Shown here: piece after piece, positions 9,052-16,731 of the stretch
Numbering within the stretch: position 1 is the stretch's first letter
Layout of the letters: every line of letters starts with the position of its first letter
Assembly: GCA_017538965.1 (NCBI GenBank)
Contig: JAFYHU010000012.1
Span: forward strand, 30,174-94,173
DNA: 64,000 nucleotides
Direction: 5' to 3'
From: Oscillospiraceae bacterium
GTDB lineage: Bacteria > Bacillota > Clostridia > Oscillospirales > Oscillospiraceae
Notes under the pieces: model-generated
Seen by the model: the letters and a program-made list of their open reading frames with translations, nothing else
The model's database searches: none
What the model was told of the DNA's origin: nothing
Made by a program: the position numbers and the translations under genes

Positions 9052-9092
9052 CCTCCAACTTGGATTATATCCAATTTGGAGGCAAATATCAA
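9052..9092 (-). promoter_or_regulatory. abiE promoter embedded in a 31-bp palindromic operator
   Basis: TTGATA (9087-9092) and TATAAT (9064-9069), separated by 17 bp, form a near-consensus leftward promoter. A 31-bp inverted repeat at 9052-9082 (13 of 15 arm positions match) covers the -10 box, and one arm is the GGAGG Shine-Dalgarno sequence of abiEi. AbiEi proteins are known to bind inverted repeats in their own promoters. Confidence 0.75.
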
Positions 9093-9391
9093 TAGCATAA
9101 TGTCGTTTCTTTTCCGCTGCCAAGCAAAAGCAATAGAAGAAAGGATCAATCACGCGGAGGATTTTTCTTTTTTCTTATATTTTGTTCACATGCGATTGGG
9201 ATTCCCCGCCTGCGGGTGGGCCCCCTCGCGGCTCTGAGGTCTCCGCCTTGCGGTACCCGAAGAATCGTTTGGGCTGACGCTGATTCTTCGACCGCTGCGG
9301 TAATCCCACAATGCCTTCATCTGCCACCGGCAGCGGCATTGCGCGATTCCACCGGCGCCTCATTCACTACCGCTCGGCACGAATCCCGTCT
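9093..9391. other. Intergenic stretch between abiE and the prophage integrase
   Basis: About 300 bp without a convincing gene. It is GC-rich from about 9200 and contains several short inverted repeats (for example CCCGCCTGCGGG near 9208). A 62-codon leftward open frame exists but has no ribosome binding site and a composition unlike its neighbours. The left prophage attachment site should lie here or just inside the integrase 3' end. Confidence 0.4.
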
Positions 9392-10939
9392 TTAGGCGCA
9401 GGAAACCGGAAGCCCTTTTGGGCTTCCGGTTTCCTGGTACCCCTTAACTGACTGTTCACGAACAACAGGGCCGGGGTCTTTTTTCAGCAGTGGCGCTTCT
9501 TTTTCCTTCCCGTAATTGAATCTTATCTTGATGTGATCGTCATAGACGAACACCGCCTGCACAAAGGTCTGGATGATGGTCTTAACCACATCCGGGTTGC
9601 TCAGATCGCCGTCTCTGTACTCATACATTTTGGTCCGTAGCGCTTCCGGAGAGAAGGTTTTCAGCGCTTCGTTCTCCAGCGCAAGGGCCTGTTCCAAATC
9701 CTTCTTGCTCTCGGCCAGCTCATTCATGCGCTTTATGGCGACGTCATTGAACAGGCCGTTCTCCATCGCCTTCATCAGGTTGCCGAGGATCTTCTCCGTT
9801 TCCTGAAGCTGCACCTGCAGAGTGTTCGCCTTGGACTCTTCCCGGATTCTCTGAATCAGCTTTTCATACCCGTTGAGAAGCCAGTTGATGAATTCCTCGT
9901 CCATCAGAATCTCGACCACGGCCTTGGCAACCGAGTATTCCAGATCGTCGCGCGGTACATTTTTCTTATCGCACGTGTGATCATAGTGGTGCGCGTTGCA
10001 CATGTAATAGCTGTACAGCTTTCCGTTCCTGCTGGTTCCGGATATTCCGCTCATGGGCGCACCGCATAGGCCGCAGAATGCTTTCCCGACCAGAAAGTAT
10101 TCCGTGTCGTTCCGCTTATGCCCTCTCGGCCGGTTTTTTTCTTTCAAGATCTTCTGCACCTCCGCAAATACCGCCTTGTCCAGGATCGGCGGGATTCCGT
10201 CCTCAATCCGGACATCTCCGAATTTATACACGCCGATATATTGCTCGTTCTGCAGCAGCGTCTGGAAGCTCTGGAACGTCCATGGTCTTCCGCTCTTGGT
10301 GGTAATCCCCCGGCTGTTCAGATCGGCCATAATGTCGGCGATGATCCATCCGGAACGCATCCTGTTATAGATTTCCCGGACAATGGCAGCTTCCTTTTCC
10401 TCGATGGCGTACTTCCCTTCCGGCGATTTCTTAAACCCGAACGAGATTTTCCCGTTGACCATGCACTTCTGCGCATTGTCCAGCATTCCGCGCTTGACAT
10501 CCTCGGCCAGGTTCTCGGAATAGAACTGATTGACGTTCATCATGTTCCGGAGGGCAAAGCGTCCGGAGGCCGTGTTGTCGAAATCTTCTTCCACGTAAAG
10601 GCACTCGACACCATACTCGGCCAGCTTGGCCATGTTTGTGAGGGCCTGCGTCATGTTGCGCCCGATCCGGTTTGATTTCCAGGCAATGATGTAATCGAAC
10701 TGTTCCTTTTTAGCGTCCTTCATCATCCGCTGGAAATCCGGCCGGTCATCCGTCCTGCCGGAGATCGCCGCGTCCTGATAGACCGCGACAACCGGGATGT
10801 TGTTCCTTTCGGCATACTTCCTGCACTCGGCCACCTGCTGCTCCAGTGAGGCCTCGCGCTGGTTCGCCGAGGAATACCGCGCATAGATGACCGCCTTGCC
10901 CTCTGTCTGTCTCTTCTGTCTCTTGGCCAGAGGCGTCAC
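9392..10939 (-). CDS. Large serine recombinase (phage integrase)
   Basis: This 515-aa protein has an N-terminal resolvase domain with YARYSSANQ (Ser23 is the likely nucleophile) and SGRTDDRPDFQRM, then a Recombinase domain, a zinc ribbon (CGLCGAPM...YMCNAHHYDHTC, about residues 310-345) and a coiled-coil segment (about 370-450). It cuts and joins attP and attB through a 5'-phosphoserine link. The last codons run through a perfect 15-bp terminator-like stem, so the present C terminus may have been created by integration. It marks the left edge of the prophage and overlaps the next upstream gene by 4 bp. Confidence 0.93.
   Translation of the reverse strand: MTPLAKRQKRQTEGKAVIYARYSSANQREASLEQQVAECRKYAERNNIPVVAVYQDAAISGRTDDRPDFQRMMKDAKKEQFDYIIAWKSNRIGRNMTQALTNMAKLAEYGVECLYVEEDFDNTASGRFALRNMMNVNQFYSENLAEDVKRGMLDNAQKCMVNGKISFGFKKSPEGKYAIEEKEAAIVREIYNRMRSGWIIADIMADLNSRGITTKSGRPWTFQSFQTLLQNEQYIGVYKFGDVRIEDGIPPILDKAVFAEVQKILKEKNRPRGHKRNDTEYFLVGKAFCGLCGAPMSGISGTSRNGKLYSYYMCNAHHYDHTCDKKNVPRDDLEYSVAKAVVEILMDEEFINWLLNGYEKLIQRIREESKANTLQVQLQETEKILGNLMKAMENGLFNDVAIKRMNELAESKKDLEQALALENEALKTFSPEALRTKMYEYRDGDLSNPDVVKTIIQTFVQAVFVYDDHIKIRFNYGKEKEAPLLKKDPGPVVREQSVKGYQETGSPKGLPVSCA
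9401..9434 (-). terminator. Perfect 15-bp stem, TTTT loop, inside the integrase 3' end
   Basis: Arms 9401-9415 and 9420-9434 are exact inverted repeats. The integrase frame continues 7 bp beyond it before reaching TAA. This looks like a host terminator joined onto the recombinase gene. Confidence 0.65.
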
Positions 10940-11745
10940 CGTCCCTTCCGCACATACAGGTCGATCCGGATGCCGAATGACAGATCTACCTTTTCCATTT
11001 TCTCCTCGATCTCATCATACCGCTTCAGCGGACCGCCGACAATCCGCCCGTCCATGTCCGCTATCCGGTCGGCTTCCATCATATCGTGGACATACTCGGC
11101 ATCCTCGGCCGGGATGAACCCGACATGCTCGTCATTCAGGAACACCTTGACCGCGTTCGGGTCCACCTCATTGTCCGGGTCCAGTTCCAGCCTGAGATCA
11201 ACGGTGCCGAAATTATACTTCGGGATATCATCGTAAAGCAGGCCTTCCTCTTCCAGCCGCTTCACCGACAGAGAGTATTCGTCATTCAGATAGCCAGCCT
11301 TCCGGAACACGTCCTGATGCCGCGAGACACCGGCAACGGAAAACTCGCGTTTGACGGTTCCTTCCCGCTTGTTCTCCACCGTTTCCTTTTCAGGCTCCGG
11401 CAGCCGTTCCGCCTCCTTGGCCTCCACTTCCCGGGCCTCGGCCTCCTGGATCTCCGGCTCGTCAACCACGTAATGCGTCACCTTGACGAACTGCGTCTGA
11501 TTCCCGGCTATGTTCTGGTTGCTTTCATAGAACTGGTTCCGAACTTCCCTGTCGTGCTGGTATTCCTTATAGGCCTTGTACCGGCTGTACCCGGAGAATC
11601 CGAGGATAATGGCAAACAGCCCGTACATGCCCGTCTGCATGGTGGTGTCTACGTAAGGATTGAAATTGCCCTGATAGACGGATTCCATCGCCATCAGGAA
11701 AAACACACCCGCAGCGATCCACCATCCGATGTATGTTTTCCGCAT
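10936..11745 (-). CDS. Membrane protein with C-terminal HIRAN-like domain
   Basis: This 269-aa protein has two N-terminal transmembrane segments (about residues 7-22 and 37-52), a long acidic Glu/Ala linker (about 90-135) and a C-terminal domain with DPNAVKVFLNDEHVGFIP, close to the HIRAN motif used to bind DNA ends or 3' termini. The DNA-binding domain should face the cytoplasm. It is translationally coupled to the integrase (ATGA overlap). Its role in lysogeny is unknown. Confidence 0.7.
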   Translation of the reverse strand: MRKTYIGWWIAAGVFFLMAMESVYQGNFNPYVDTTMQTGMYGLFAIILGFSGYSRYKAYKEYQHDREVRNQFYESNQNIAGNQTQFVKVTHYVVDEPEIQEAEAREVEAKEAERLPEPEKETVENKREGTVKREFSVAGVSRHQDVFRKAGYLNDEYSLSVKRLEEEGLLYDDIPKYNFGTVDLRLELDPDNEVDPNAVKVFLNDEHVGFIPAEDAEYVHDMMEADRIADMDGRIVGGPLKRYDEIEEKMEKVDLSFGIRIDLYVRKGR

Positions 11746-11780
11746 TCCCTTCTCCCCCTTACGCCTTCCCGGAATATTTG

Positions 11781-11808
11781 TTGCAATTTGTTTCCGCTGT
11801 GTTACAAT
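11781..11808 (+). promoter_or_regulatory. Candidate rightward promoter antisense to the repressor
   Basis: TTGCAA, a 16-bp spacer and TACAAT point rightward into the end of the repressor gene. It could drive the 46-codon gene at 11852 and an antisense transcript across the repressor. Confidence 0.4.
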
Positions 11809-11851
11809 GTTGATACTGTCGGCAGAATACTACATAACCGAGGTGGCTAAT

Positions 11852-11992
11852 ATGACCGATGAGCAATGGGAAGATGTCATCCGTCATCTTCCCCTGACTG
11901 ACCTTGCCCGGCTTGAGCAGATTGTGTCGGGCCTTGAAGCAGGACTTCCAGTGACTTCTTTTGTTCCGGCGGGAGCTGATGAATCCTCTTGA
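11852..11992 (+). CDS. Possible 46-aa protein antisense to the repressor 3' end
   Basis: The frame starts at an ATG 9 bp after GAGGTGG, and a candidate promoter lies 44 bp upstream. The peptide (MTDEQWEDVIRHLPLTD...) has ordinary amphipathic composition. It overlaps the last 116 bp of the repressor gene on the opposite strand, so it may instead be a chance frame. No family is recognised. Confidence 0.35.
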   Translation: MTDEQWEDVIRHLPLTDLARLEQIVSGLEAGLPVTSFVPAGADESS

Positions 11993-12293
11993 GCAGCCGC
12001 TTTTCTCTATCATCCAATTTACTAATAATCTCCGAGAGCTCGTCCGAATTGTCGGCGGGCTCTTTTTCTGTGACCGCAACAATGCTTGCATCCATGTTCA
12101 GAAACTGGACGATTGCATTCAGATTGCCGAAGCTCGTAGTCTTTCCGTCACCTTTCTCGATTCGGTAATAGGTAGACCGCTTTATGTTGCATTTTTCGGC
12201 AACCTCATCGGCAGACAGTCCAAGTTCTTTTCTCCTGTTTCTGATTCTGTTTCCAATCTCTTTTGCATCAAACAGAAATTCCGGCACTTCCAT
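11877..12293 (-). CDS. CI-type lysogeny repressor, XRE helix-turn-helix
   Basis: This 138-aa protein has an N-terminal HTH (about residues 11-65: IGNRIRNRRKELGLSADEVA...KRSTYYRIEKG) and a charged helical C-terminal tail for oligomerisation (SKLDDREKRLLKRIHQLP). It is short for a CI repressor, with no LexA-type protease domain, so induction would not be by self-cleavage. The start is the ATG after AAAGGTGGTG. It diverges from the Cro-like gene across operators that match those at 12426 and 12683. Confidence 0.8.
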   Translation of the reverse strand: MEVPEFLFDAKEIGNRIRNRRKELGLSADEVAEKCNIKRSTYYRIEKGDGKTTSFGNLNAIVQFLNMDASIVAVTEKEPADNSDELSEIISKLDDREKRLLKRIHQLPPEQKKSLEVLLQGPTQSAQAGQGQSGEDDG

Positions 12294-12312
12294 CACCACC
12301 TTTTGTGGCATG

Positions 12313-12341
12313 ATTCTATCATGCATTTCCCAAAATTTCAA
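12313..12341 (-). promoter_or_regulatory. Repressor promoter (PRM-like) with operator in its spacer
   Basis: TTGAAA (12336-12341), a 17-bp spacer and TAGAAT (12313-12318) point leftward to the repressor. A TCCCAAAATTT half-operator (12328-12338) lies in the spacer, consistent with autoregulation. Confidence 0.6.
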
Positions 12342-12373
12342 TATGTTTTTGCTTTCTGCGCTAACTTTTTCGC

Positions 12374-12442
12374 AAATTTTGGGATTTGTGTTGACTTTTG
12401 CGGGATTTGTGGTATTATTGCGATAGTCCCATATTTTGGGAC
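12374..12442 (+). promoter_or_regulatory. Early promoter (PR-like) flanked by operators
   Basis: TTGACT (12391-12396), a 16-bp spacer and TATTAT (12413-12418) point to the early operon. AAATTTTGGGA at 12374-12384 and the palindrome GTCCCATATTTTGGGAC at 12426-12442 bracket it. Both share the TCCCAAAnTTTGGGA consensus. Confidence 0.65.
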
Positions 12443-12465
12443 ATTCGAGAAAGGAGGCACAAGAG

Positions 12466-12711
12466 ATGGGAACCGTAAACATTCGGAAGCTGAAAGCGAA
12501 GCTCACAGAACTGGGTCTCAATGTGGAGGCGCTTGGAAAGATGATCGGCTACGACCGCTCCGCTATTTACCGGCGCTTTGCCGACAACGGTGCCGCGATG
12601 ACGATTGATGACGCAAACAAGATCATCAAGGCGCTGCGGCTGACCGCAGACGAAGCTGTGGCTATTTTTTTCGGCCAGCTTGTCCCAAATTTTGGGATTT
12701 GTGAGGGTTAA
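12466..12711 (+). CDS. Cro-like HTH regulator
   Basis: This 81-aa protein has an XRE-type HTH (KLKAKLTELGLNVEALGKMI followed by DRSAIYRRFADNG). It begins 9 bp after AAGGAGG and is the first gene of the rightward early operon. By position it should oppose the repressor at the shared operators. One perfect operator overlaps its own last codons. Confidence 0.75.
   Translation: MGTVNIRKLKAKLTELGLNVEALGKMIGYDRSAIYRRFADNGAAMTIDDANKIIKALRLTADEAVAIFFGQLVPNFGICEG
12683..12697 (+). promoter_or_regulatory. Perfect operator palindrome inside the cro 3' end
   Basis: TCCCAAATTTTGGGA is a perfect 15-bp palindrome matching the switch operators but 240 bp downstream. It could serve as a looping or roadblock site. 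Confidence 0.55.
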
Positions 12712-12714
12712 GGC

Positions 12715-12888
12715 ATGAGCATACTCGACCTATCCCAAGTCCCCTTGACCGCAAGGGATGATCTGCTGATGGCGATCTACCGGGATCTGGAGAAAGACAT
12801 GTCCACCCCGGAAGGCCGTGAGCGGATCGAAAGAAAAACCGCCGAGCGGCTGGCTCTGCAGACTAACGAAAGGAGGCGAGAAGAATGA
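12715..12888 (+). CDS. Hypothetical small early protein
   Basis: This 57-aa, highly charged helical protein is rich in Arg and Glu toward its C terminus. It starts 3 bp after the Cro-like stop, and its stop overlaps the next ATG (ATGA), so it is part of the coupled early operon. No family is recognised. Confidence 0.6.
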   Translation: MSILDLSQVPLTARDDLLMAIYRDLEKDMSTPEGRERIERKTAERLALQTNERRREE

Positions 12889-13115
12889 CAGTCAGAACCA
12901 CTGAGGAACGGATGTCCGAGACGCTGGCCGACCTCGTCGGCATCGTCCAGAGCCTCACTTCCGAAATTCAGAGCTCCGACGATGACCAGCGGATCGTGAA
13001 CCTGACCTGCATCATGGCCAAAGCGAACCGGGCAATGCGCATCCTGTCGGAAGCCCGGATGTGCTACAGGGCTCTCGACGAGGGCGAATATCTGGGAGGT
13101 GATGCCGACGACTGA
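12885..13115 (+). CDS. Hypothetical early protein
   Basis: This 76-aa protein is predominantly helical (ETLADLVGIVQSLTSEIQ, MAKANRAMRILSEARMCYRAL). It overlaps the preceding gene by 4 bp and has GGAGGCGAG upstream. Function unknown. Confidence 0.6.
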   Translation: MTVRTTEERMSETLADLVGIVQSLTSEIQSSDDDQRIVNLTCIMAKANRAMRILSEARMCYRALDEGEYLGGDADD

Positions 13116-13159
13116 CAGATCCCGCGCGAACCGACCGACAAACAGAAAGGAGTTGAACC

Positions 13160-13318
13160 ATGAAAGATCCCAAAACCATGAGCGTTCCCGATCTGCAGCG
13201 CAACCTGATGGACTGCCGCAACGAGCTCTGCCTCCGCTGCGGTGATTACCAGATGGCCCACAAGGGCGCCTGCGACGGCTGCCGCTGGAGGATGGAGGCA
13301 TCCGATGAGCAGAAATGA
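13160..13318 (+). CDS. Small four-cysteine zinc-finger-like protein
   Basis: This 52-aa protein has CRNELCLRCGDY and GACDGC, which could bind one zinc ion. The ribosome binding site is AAAGGAG, 8 bp before the ATG. Its 3' end overlaps the next short frame. Confidence 0.6.
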   Translation: MKDPKTMSVPDLQRNLMDCRNELCLRCGDYQMAHKGACDGCRWRMEASDEQK

Positions 13319-13442
13319 AAAAGGCCGCACCCCGATGTGCAAGATCAGGATGCGGCGAAAGGTGGACAACCAGAACACGATTACCCAAGCTGGAGCATAT
13401 CAGAATTTCCGGCAGTTGTCAACGGAGGTTTCTCATGGGTAA
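13305..13442 (+). CDS. Possible 45-aa basic protein
   Basis: This frame starts inside the end of the preceding gene and overlaps the next gene's start by 8 bp. It is basic (CKIRMRRKV). It fills what would otherwise be a gap in a tightly packed operon, but it has only a weak ribosome binding site. Confidence 0.35.
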   Translation: MSRNEKGRTPMCKIRMRRKVDNQNTITQAGAYQNFRQLSTEVSHG

Positions 13443-13809
13443 TCGACTGAGAGACCTCCGTTTGTCGTGCGGCGCCACCCCGCAGGAGCTGGTGGACGCC
13501 GTGCGCGAGACCTATCCGAAGTATGACAAGCCCCTGCAAAGCAAGTGCGAGCATACCGATCTGTACGCGGTGGAGCTGACCTATCCCGCCTTCCGGGATC
13601 TGTACCGGCGCTTTGACCCGGAAGGCTGGGCCAAGTACAAGCGGCACACGGACGGCCACCGTCTGACCTGCCGGATCTACGGCAGGCTGTCGCAGGAGAT
13701 CTACCGCCGCTTTCTGGCACAGATCCACCAGGACGGATTCGCCTCCGTGCAGGAGTGGCTCGCCGATGCGATTCTCGCCTATATCAACGCAAGGAGTGAC
13801 GATCCGTGA
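13435..13809 (+). CDS. Hypothetical early protein
   Basis: This 124-aa protein starts 5 bp after CGGAGG. It is mostly helical with Tyr/Arg-rich stretches (AFRDLYRRFDPEGWAKYKRH, LSQEIYRRFLAQIH). No family is recognised. Its stop overlaps the GTG start of the next gene. Confidence 0.6.
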   Translation: MGNRLRDLRLSCGATPQELVDAVRETYPKYDKPLQSKCEHTDLYAVELTYPAFRDLYRRFDPEGWAKYKRHTDGHRLTCRIYGRLSQEIYRRFLAQIHQDGFASVQEWLADAILAYINARSDDP

Positions 13810-13958
13810 AAGAAGTCTATCCGCACTGCCCGGTATGCGGCGAGGAATGCGAGCACGTTTACCGAGAATCCGGAACCGACACCTATCTCGGCTGTGAAAA
13901 CTGTCTTGAGGAAGAGGATGCGTGGAACTGCGCCGCCTGCTTCCCGGACGATGAATGA
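13806..13958 (+). CDS. Zinc-ribbon protein, GTG start
   Basis: This 50-aa protein has CPVCGEEC, CENC and CAAC, three CxxC-like pairs typical of small phage zinc ribbons. The GTG overlaps the previous stop. Confidence 0.55.
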   Translation: MKEVYPHCPVCGEECEHVYRESGTDTYLGCENCLEEEDAWNCAACFPDDE

Positions 13959-13969
13959 AAGGAGCACCC

Positions 13970-14179
13970 ATGGAAGAAAAGAAACCAATCAAGGTATTCC
14001 CCCGCCGTCTCGCCAGAAAGATGGCCAAATCCTATCTGGACCGGCAGGGCGTCACTGGCTACAACAAGCCGACCGCGGTCATGGGCCGCGGGATGGTCGG
14101 TCCGTCCAAGTTCTCCGTTCTCTGGCGGCACTTCGCTGTTGAGGCGGGGAGCCAGACCGGAAAGAAGGGACGCAAATGA
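13970..14179 (+). CDS. Small basic hypothetical protein
   Basis: This 69-aa protein is strongly basic (KKPIKVFPRRLARKMAKSYL), so nucleic-acid binding is possible. The ATG with AAAGGAG 8 bp upstream is preferred over an in-frame ATG 15 bp earlier. Confidence 0.6.
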   Translation: MEEKKPIKVFPRRLARKMAKSYLDRQGVTGYNKPTAVMGRGMVGPSKFSVLWRHFAVEAGSQTGKKGRK

Positions 14180-14559
14180 AGGGAATCGTTGTCAGCACCG
14201 ACAACCGGCTCACGGTTCAGGATTTCGAAGCGCCGCTGTACAGGACGGTCGGCAAAGCCGTTGGCGGATGGATTGAGATTGTCCGGCCGGGCGGCCTGAA
14301 GAAGCCCTACGTCATGGTTGTCAATGAGGAAGGCCTGATCAAGGGACTTCCCGCAAACCTTACCGGCTGCCTTCTCTACGGCACGCCGGCCCACGGTTCC
14401 CCGATTGTCGGAAACATCGTGATCATGAAAGAAGGCTGGACCGATGAAGGCATGGACCTTCTCGGCCTCGCCGATGAAGAGATCACGGTCATCACACAGG
14501 ATCTGGTCGCGCTGTTCGAGCGCGCCGGCAAAGTTAAGAAAGGAGCAAAACGCAAATGA
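14176..14559 (+). CDS. DUF3846-like protein
   Basis: This 127-aa protein resembles DUF3846, seen in phages and plasmids of Firmicutes and Actinobacteria: VGGWIEIVRP, VMVVNEEGLIKGLPAN, LYGTPAHGSPIVGNIVIM. It lies directly before the recombination ATPase with a 4-bp overlap. The role is unknown. Confidence 0.7.
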   Translation: MKGIVVSTDNRLTVQDFEAPLYRTVGKAVGGWIEIVRPGGLKKPYVMVVNEEGLIKGLPANLTGCLLYGTPAHGSPIVGNIVIMKEGWTDEGMDLLGLADEEITVITQDLVALFERAGKVKKGAKRK

Positions 14560-15509
14560 TAGTCACCCCCGAGAACATGTCCTTTGACAACAAGAAGTTC
14601 AGCATGATCCTCTACGGCAGCCCCGGCGTCGGCAAGACCACGCTGGCCTTGTCCGCCCCTGATCCCGTCCTGATCGACTTCGACCGCGGCATGTCCCGCG
14701 TCAAGTCCCAGCACCGCAAGCCCGCAATCTTCTGCAGCACCTACGAGGAAGTTCTCCGGGATCTGGATTCCCCGGATATGAAGAACTTTCAGACCGTCGT
14801 GGTCGATACCGGCGGCAGCTTCATTACCTTCCTTCAGGACTGGGCTATGCGCTCCGATCCCAAGGTAAACCGGCAGAAGAACGGCGCTATCTCCCTGAAA
14901 GGTTTCGGCGCCGTCAAGCAGGAGTTCATCCGTTTCACCAACTACGTCAAGGACACGCTGGACAAGAATCTGATCTACGTCTTTCACTCCCAGGAGCAGA
15001 GCGACAAGGACGGAAACGCCACCCAGCGCCTGATGTGTGAAGGCGCTGCCAAGAACATTGTCTGGACGCCCTGCGACTTCGGCGGCTATGTCCAGATGAT
15101 CGGCAACCAGCGCGTGATCTGCTTCACCCCGGATCAAGAGTATTTCGCGAAAGGCTGCCACGGCATCGTCGGTCAGATCCCCGTTCCGGAGCTCGGCCCG
15201 ACCACGCCGAACGACTTCATCACGAAGATCTTCGAGCAGGCCAAGGCGAACATCGCCGCCGAATCCGAGGCTTATGCCCCGATCAAGGAACAGTACGACC
15301 GCGTCATGGAGACCGCCCGCGTCATGATCGAGAAGATCACTGACGCCGACAGCGCCCTGCAGGTCATGACCGACATTCAGGCCCTCGACCATGCGTCCAC
15401 CAGCAAGAAGGAGTGCAGCAAGATGATCAAGGACAAGGCGGCCTCCATCGGCCTGAAGTACAGCCCGGCCGTCAAGCGCTTCATTGAGATTTCCAAGAAG
15501 GAGGGCTGA
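14556..15509 (+). CDS. RecA-like AAA ATPase (Sak4-like phage recombination protein)
   Basis: This 317-aa protein has a Walker A motif, GSPGVGKTT (about residues 22-30), a Walker B-like FQTVVVDTG (about 79-87) and a RecA-fold core as in the AAA_24/Sak4 family. These ATPases work with single-strand DNA-binding protein in phage recombination. Genes for a nuclease, a NinB-like protein and SSB follow directly. The C-terminal third is helical. Confidence 0.8.
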   Translation: MIVTPENMSFDNKKFSMILYGSPGVGKTTLALSAPDPVLIDFDRGMSRVKSQHRKPAIFCSTYEEVLRDLDSPDMKNFQTVVVDTGGSFITFLQDWAMRSDPKVNRQKNGAISLKGFGAVKQEFIRFTNYVKDTLDKNLIYVFHSQEQSDKDGNATQRLMCEGAAKNIVWTPCDFGGYVQMIGNQRVICFTPDQEYFAKGCHGIVGQIPVPELGPTTPNDFITKIFEQAKANIAAESEAYAPIKEQYDRVMETARVMIEKITDADSALQVMTDIQALDHASTSKKECSKMIKDKAASIGLKYSPAVKRFIEISKKEG

Positions 15510-15511
15510 CC

Positions 15512-16195
15512 GTGCCCCGCTATGAAATCACCAAATCTCTGATCGAATCCTGGTACTACGTGCAGGACTGCTGGGAAGGCGGCGAGGAGGAGGCCATGAA
15601 TGCGTTCATGACCGCTCTCCGCCGCGAGAAGGAAGATCTGACTGAGGAACAGCAGCAGAACATCAACAACGGCTTTGAATTCGAAAAGCTGGTCACCGAC
15701 ATTGCGACTGGCGCGTTTGTTCCGGAATTTGTGGATTCCGGAGGAACGAATCCGAAAACCGGCGAGGTCATGGGCTATGACAGATACCCAAGATGGCACT
15801 GGGCGGCAAATGAATTCGCCCAACTGCTCCGGGGCGCGCAGTTTCAGGTCCGCATCCACAAGCCGATCACCGTGCGCGGCATCGACTTTGAGATCCACGG
15901 CGTCCTCGACGCGCTCCGGGAGGGCACGATCTTCGATATCAAGTTCAAGAACAAATCCTTCGGGAGCCTCGACCTCCCCGGCAGTTATCTCGACAGCGCG
16001 CAGCACCCGTTCTATTTCTACCTCGTTCCGGAGGCGCGCCGCTTCCTGTATCTGGTCTCGGACGGAACGGACGTTTACATTGAGCAGTACACCCCGGAGG
16101 AATCACGGGACGCCTACGATGTGATTGCCGAATTTGTGGACTTCCTGCAGAGCGCCGGCCTCATGGATCTGTACAAGGAGCACTGGGCCGTATGA
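15512..16195 (+). CDS. PD-(D/E)XK nuclease (RecB/Cas4-like)
   Basis: This 227-aa protein has the nuclease core HGVLDALREGTIFDIKFK (Asp ... Asp-x-Lys) and a downstream AQHPFYFYL helix with the conserved Gln. A GTG start is used, 2 bp after the ATPase stop. In this setting it probably acts as a phage recombination exonuclease. Confidence 0.78.
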   Translation: MPRYEITKSLIESWYYVQDCWEGGEEEAMNAFMTALRREKEDLTEEQQQNINNGFEFEKLVTDIATGAFVPEFVDSGGTNPKTGEVMGYDRYPRWHWAANEFAQLLRGAQFQVRIHKPITVRGIDFEIHGVLDALREGTIFDIKFKNKSFGSLDLPGSYLDSAQHPFYFYLVPEARRFLYLVSDGTDVYIEQYTPEESRDAYDVIAEFVDFLQSAGLMDLYKEHWAV

Positions 16196-16731
16196 AAGGC
16201 CGGATCATTGACTACTCCATGAGCATGGACGGCAGGCAGCGCGTCACGCTCGAGATCGACACCGACTTCCGCGAGGGCTATGAAGCCCTCAAGGAAGCCG
16301 AGCTGGAAATCAGCATCAAAAAGTGGCGTGCAAAGCGCAGCAAGGACGCAAACGCCTATTTTCACGTTCTGGTCAATCAGATCGCCGTCGCCCGCGGCCT
16401 GTCGGATGATGAGGTCAAGCGGGATCTGGTCGTGCAGTACGGCACAGCCGCCCGGGACGAGGAAGGCATGCGGATCGCGTTCAAGCTGCCAGCCGCCGTG
16501 GATGTGGAGAAGATCTACCCATACACCCGCATGTACAAAGAAGTTGAGGAAGACGGCAAGACCTTCAAGTGCTACCTCGTCTTCAAGCAGACCCGCGACA
16601 TGGACACCAAGGAGATGTCGCACCTGATCGAAGGGGCGATCACCGTCGCCCAGGAACTGAACATCGACACCGACACGCCCGAGCGGGCCAGTTGGTGGAA
16701 ATCACTGAAAGGAGAAAACAATGGACGATAA
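16192..16731 (+). CDS. NinB-like recombination protein
   Basis: This 179-aa protein has KRSKDANAYFHVLVNQIA, characteristic of NinB/Orf-like proteins that bind single-stranded DNA and help load recombinases. It is coupled to the nuclease upstream by a 4-bp overlap. Confidence 0.65.
   Translation: MKGRIIDYSMSMDGRQRVTLEIDTDFREGYEALKEAELEISIKKWRAKRSKDANAYFHVLVNQIAVARGLSDDEVKRDLVVQYGTAARDEEGMRIAFKLPAAVDVEKIYPYTRMYKEVEEDGKTFKCYLVFKQTRDMDTKEMSHLIEGAITVAQELNIDTDTPERASWWKSLKGENNGR

Noticed and set aside
9175-9363. 62-codon frame between abiE and the integrase
   Set aside because: No ribosome binding site, an odd composition of Arg/Pro/Gly, and no domain. Left as intergenic sequence.
9377-9390. CGAATCCCGTC shared with the tRNA-Arg T arm, considered as an att core
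   Set aside because: The two copies are in opposite orientation, whereas attL and attR cores must be direct repeats, and the match is only 11 bp of a common tRNA motif.
9435-9439. GGTAC shared by the integrase 3' end and the sequence at the tRNA-Arg 3' end (58047-58051)
   Set aside because: Same orientation, but five bases is too short to assert as an attachment core without the empty site.
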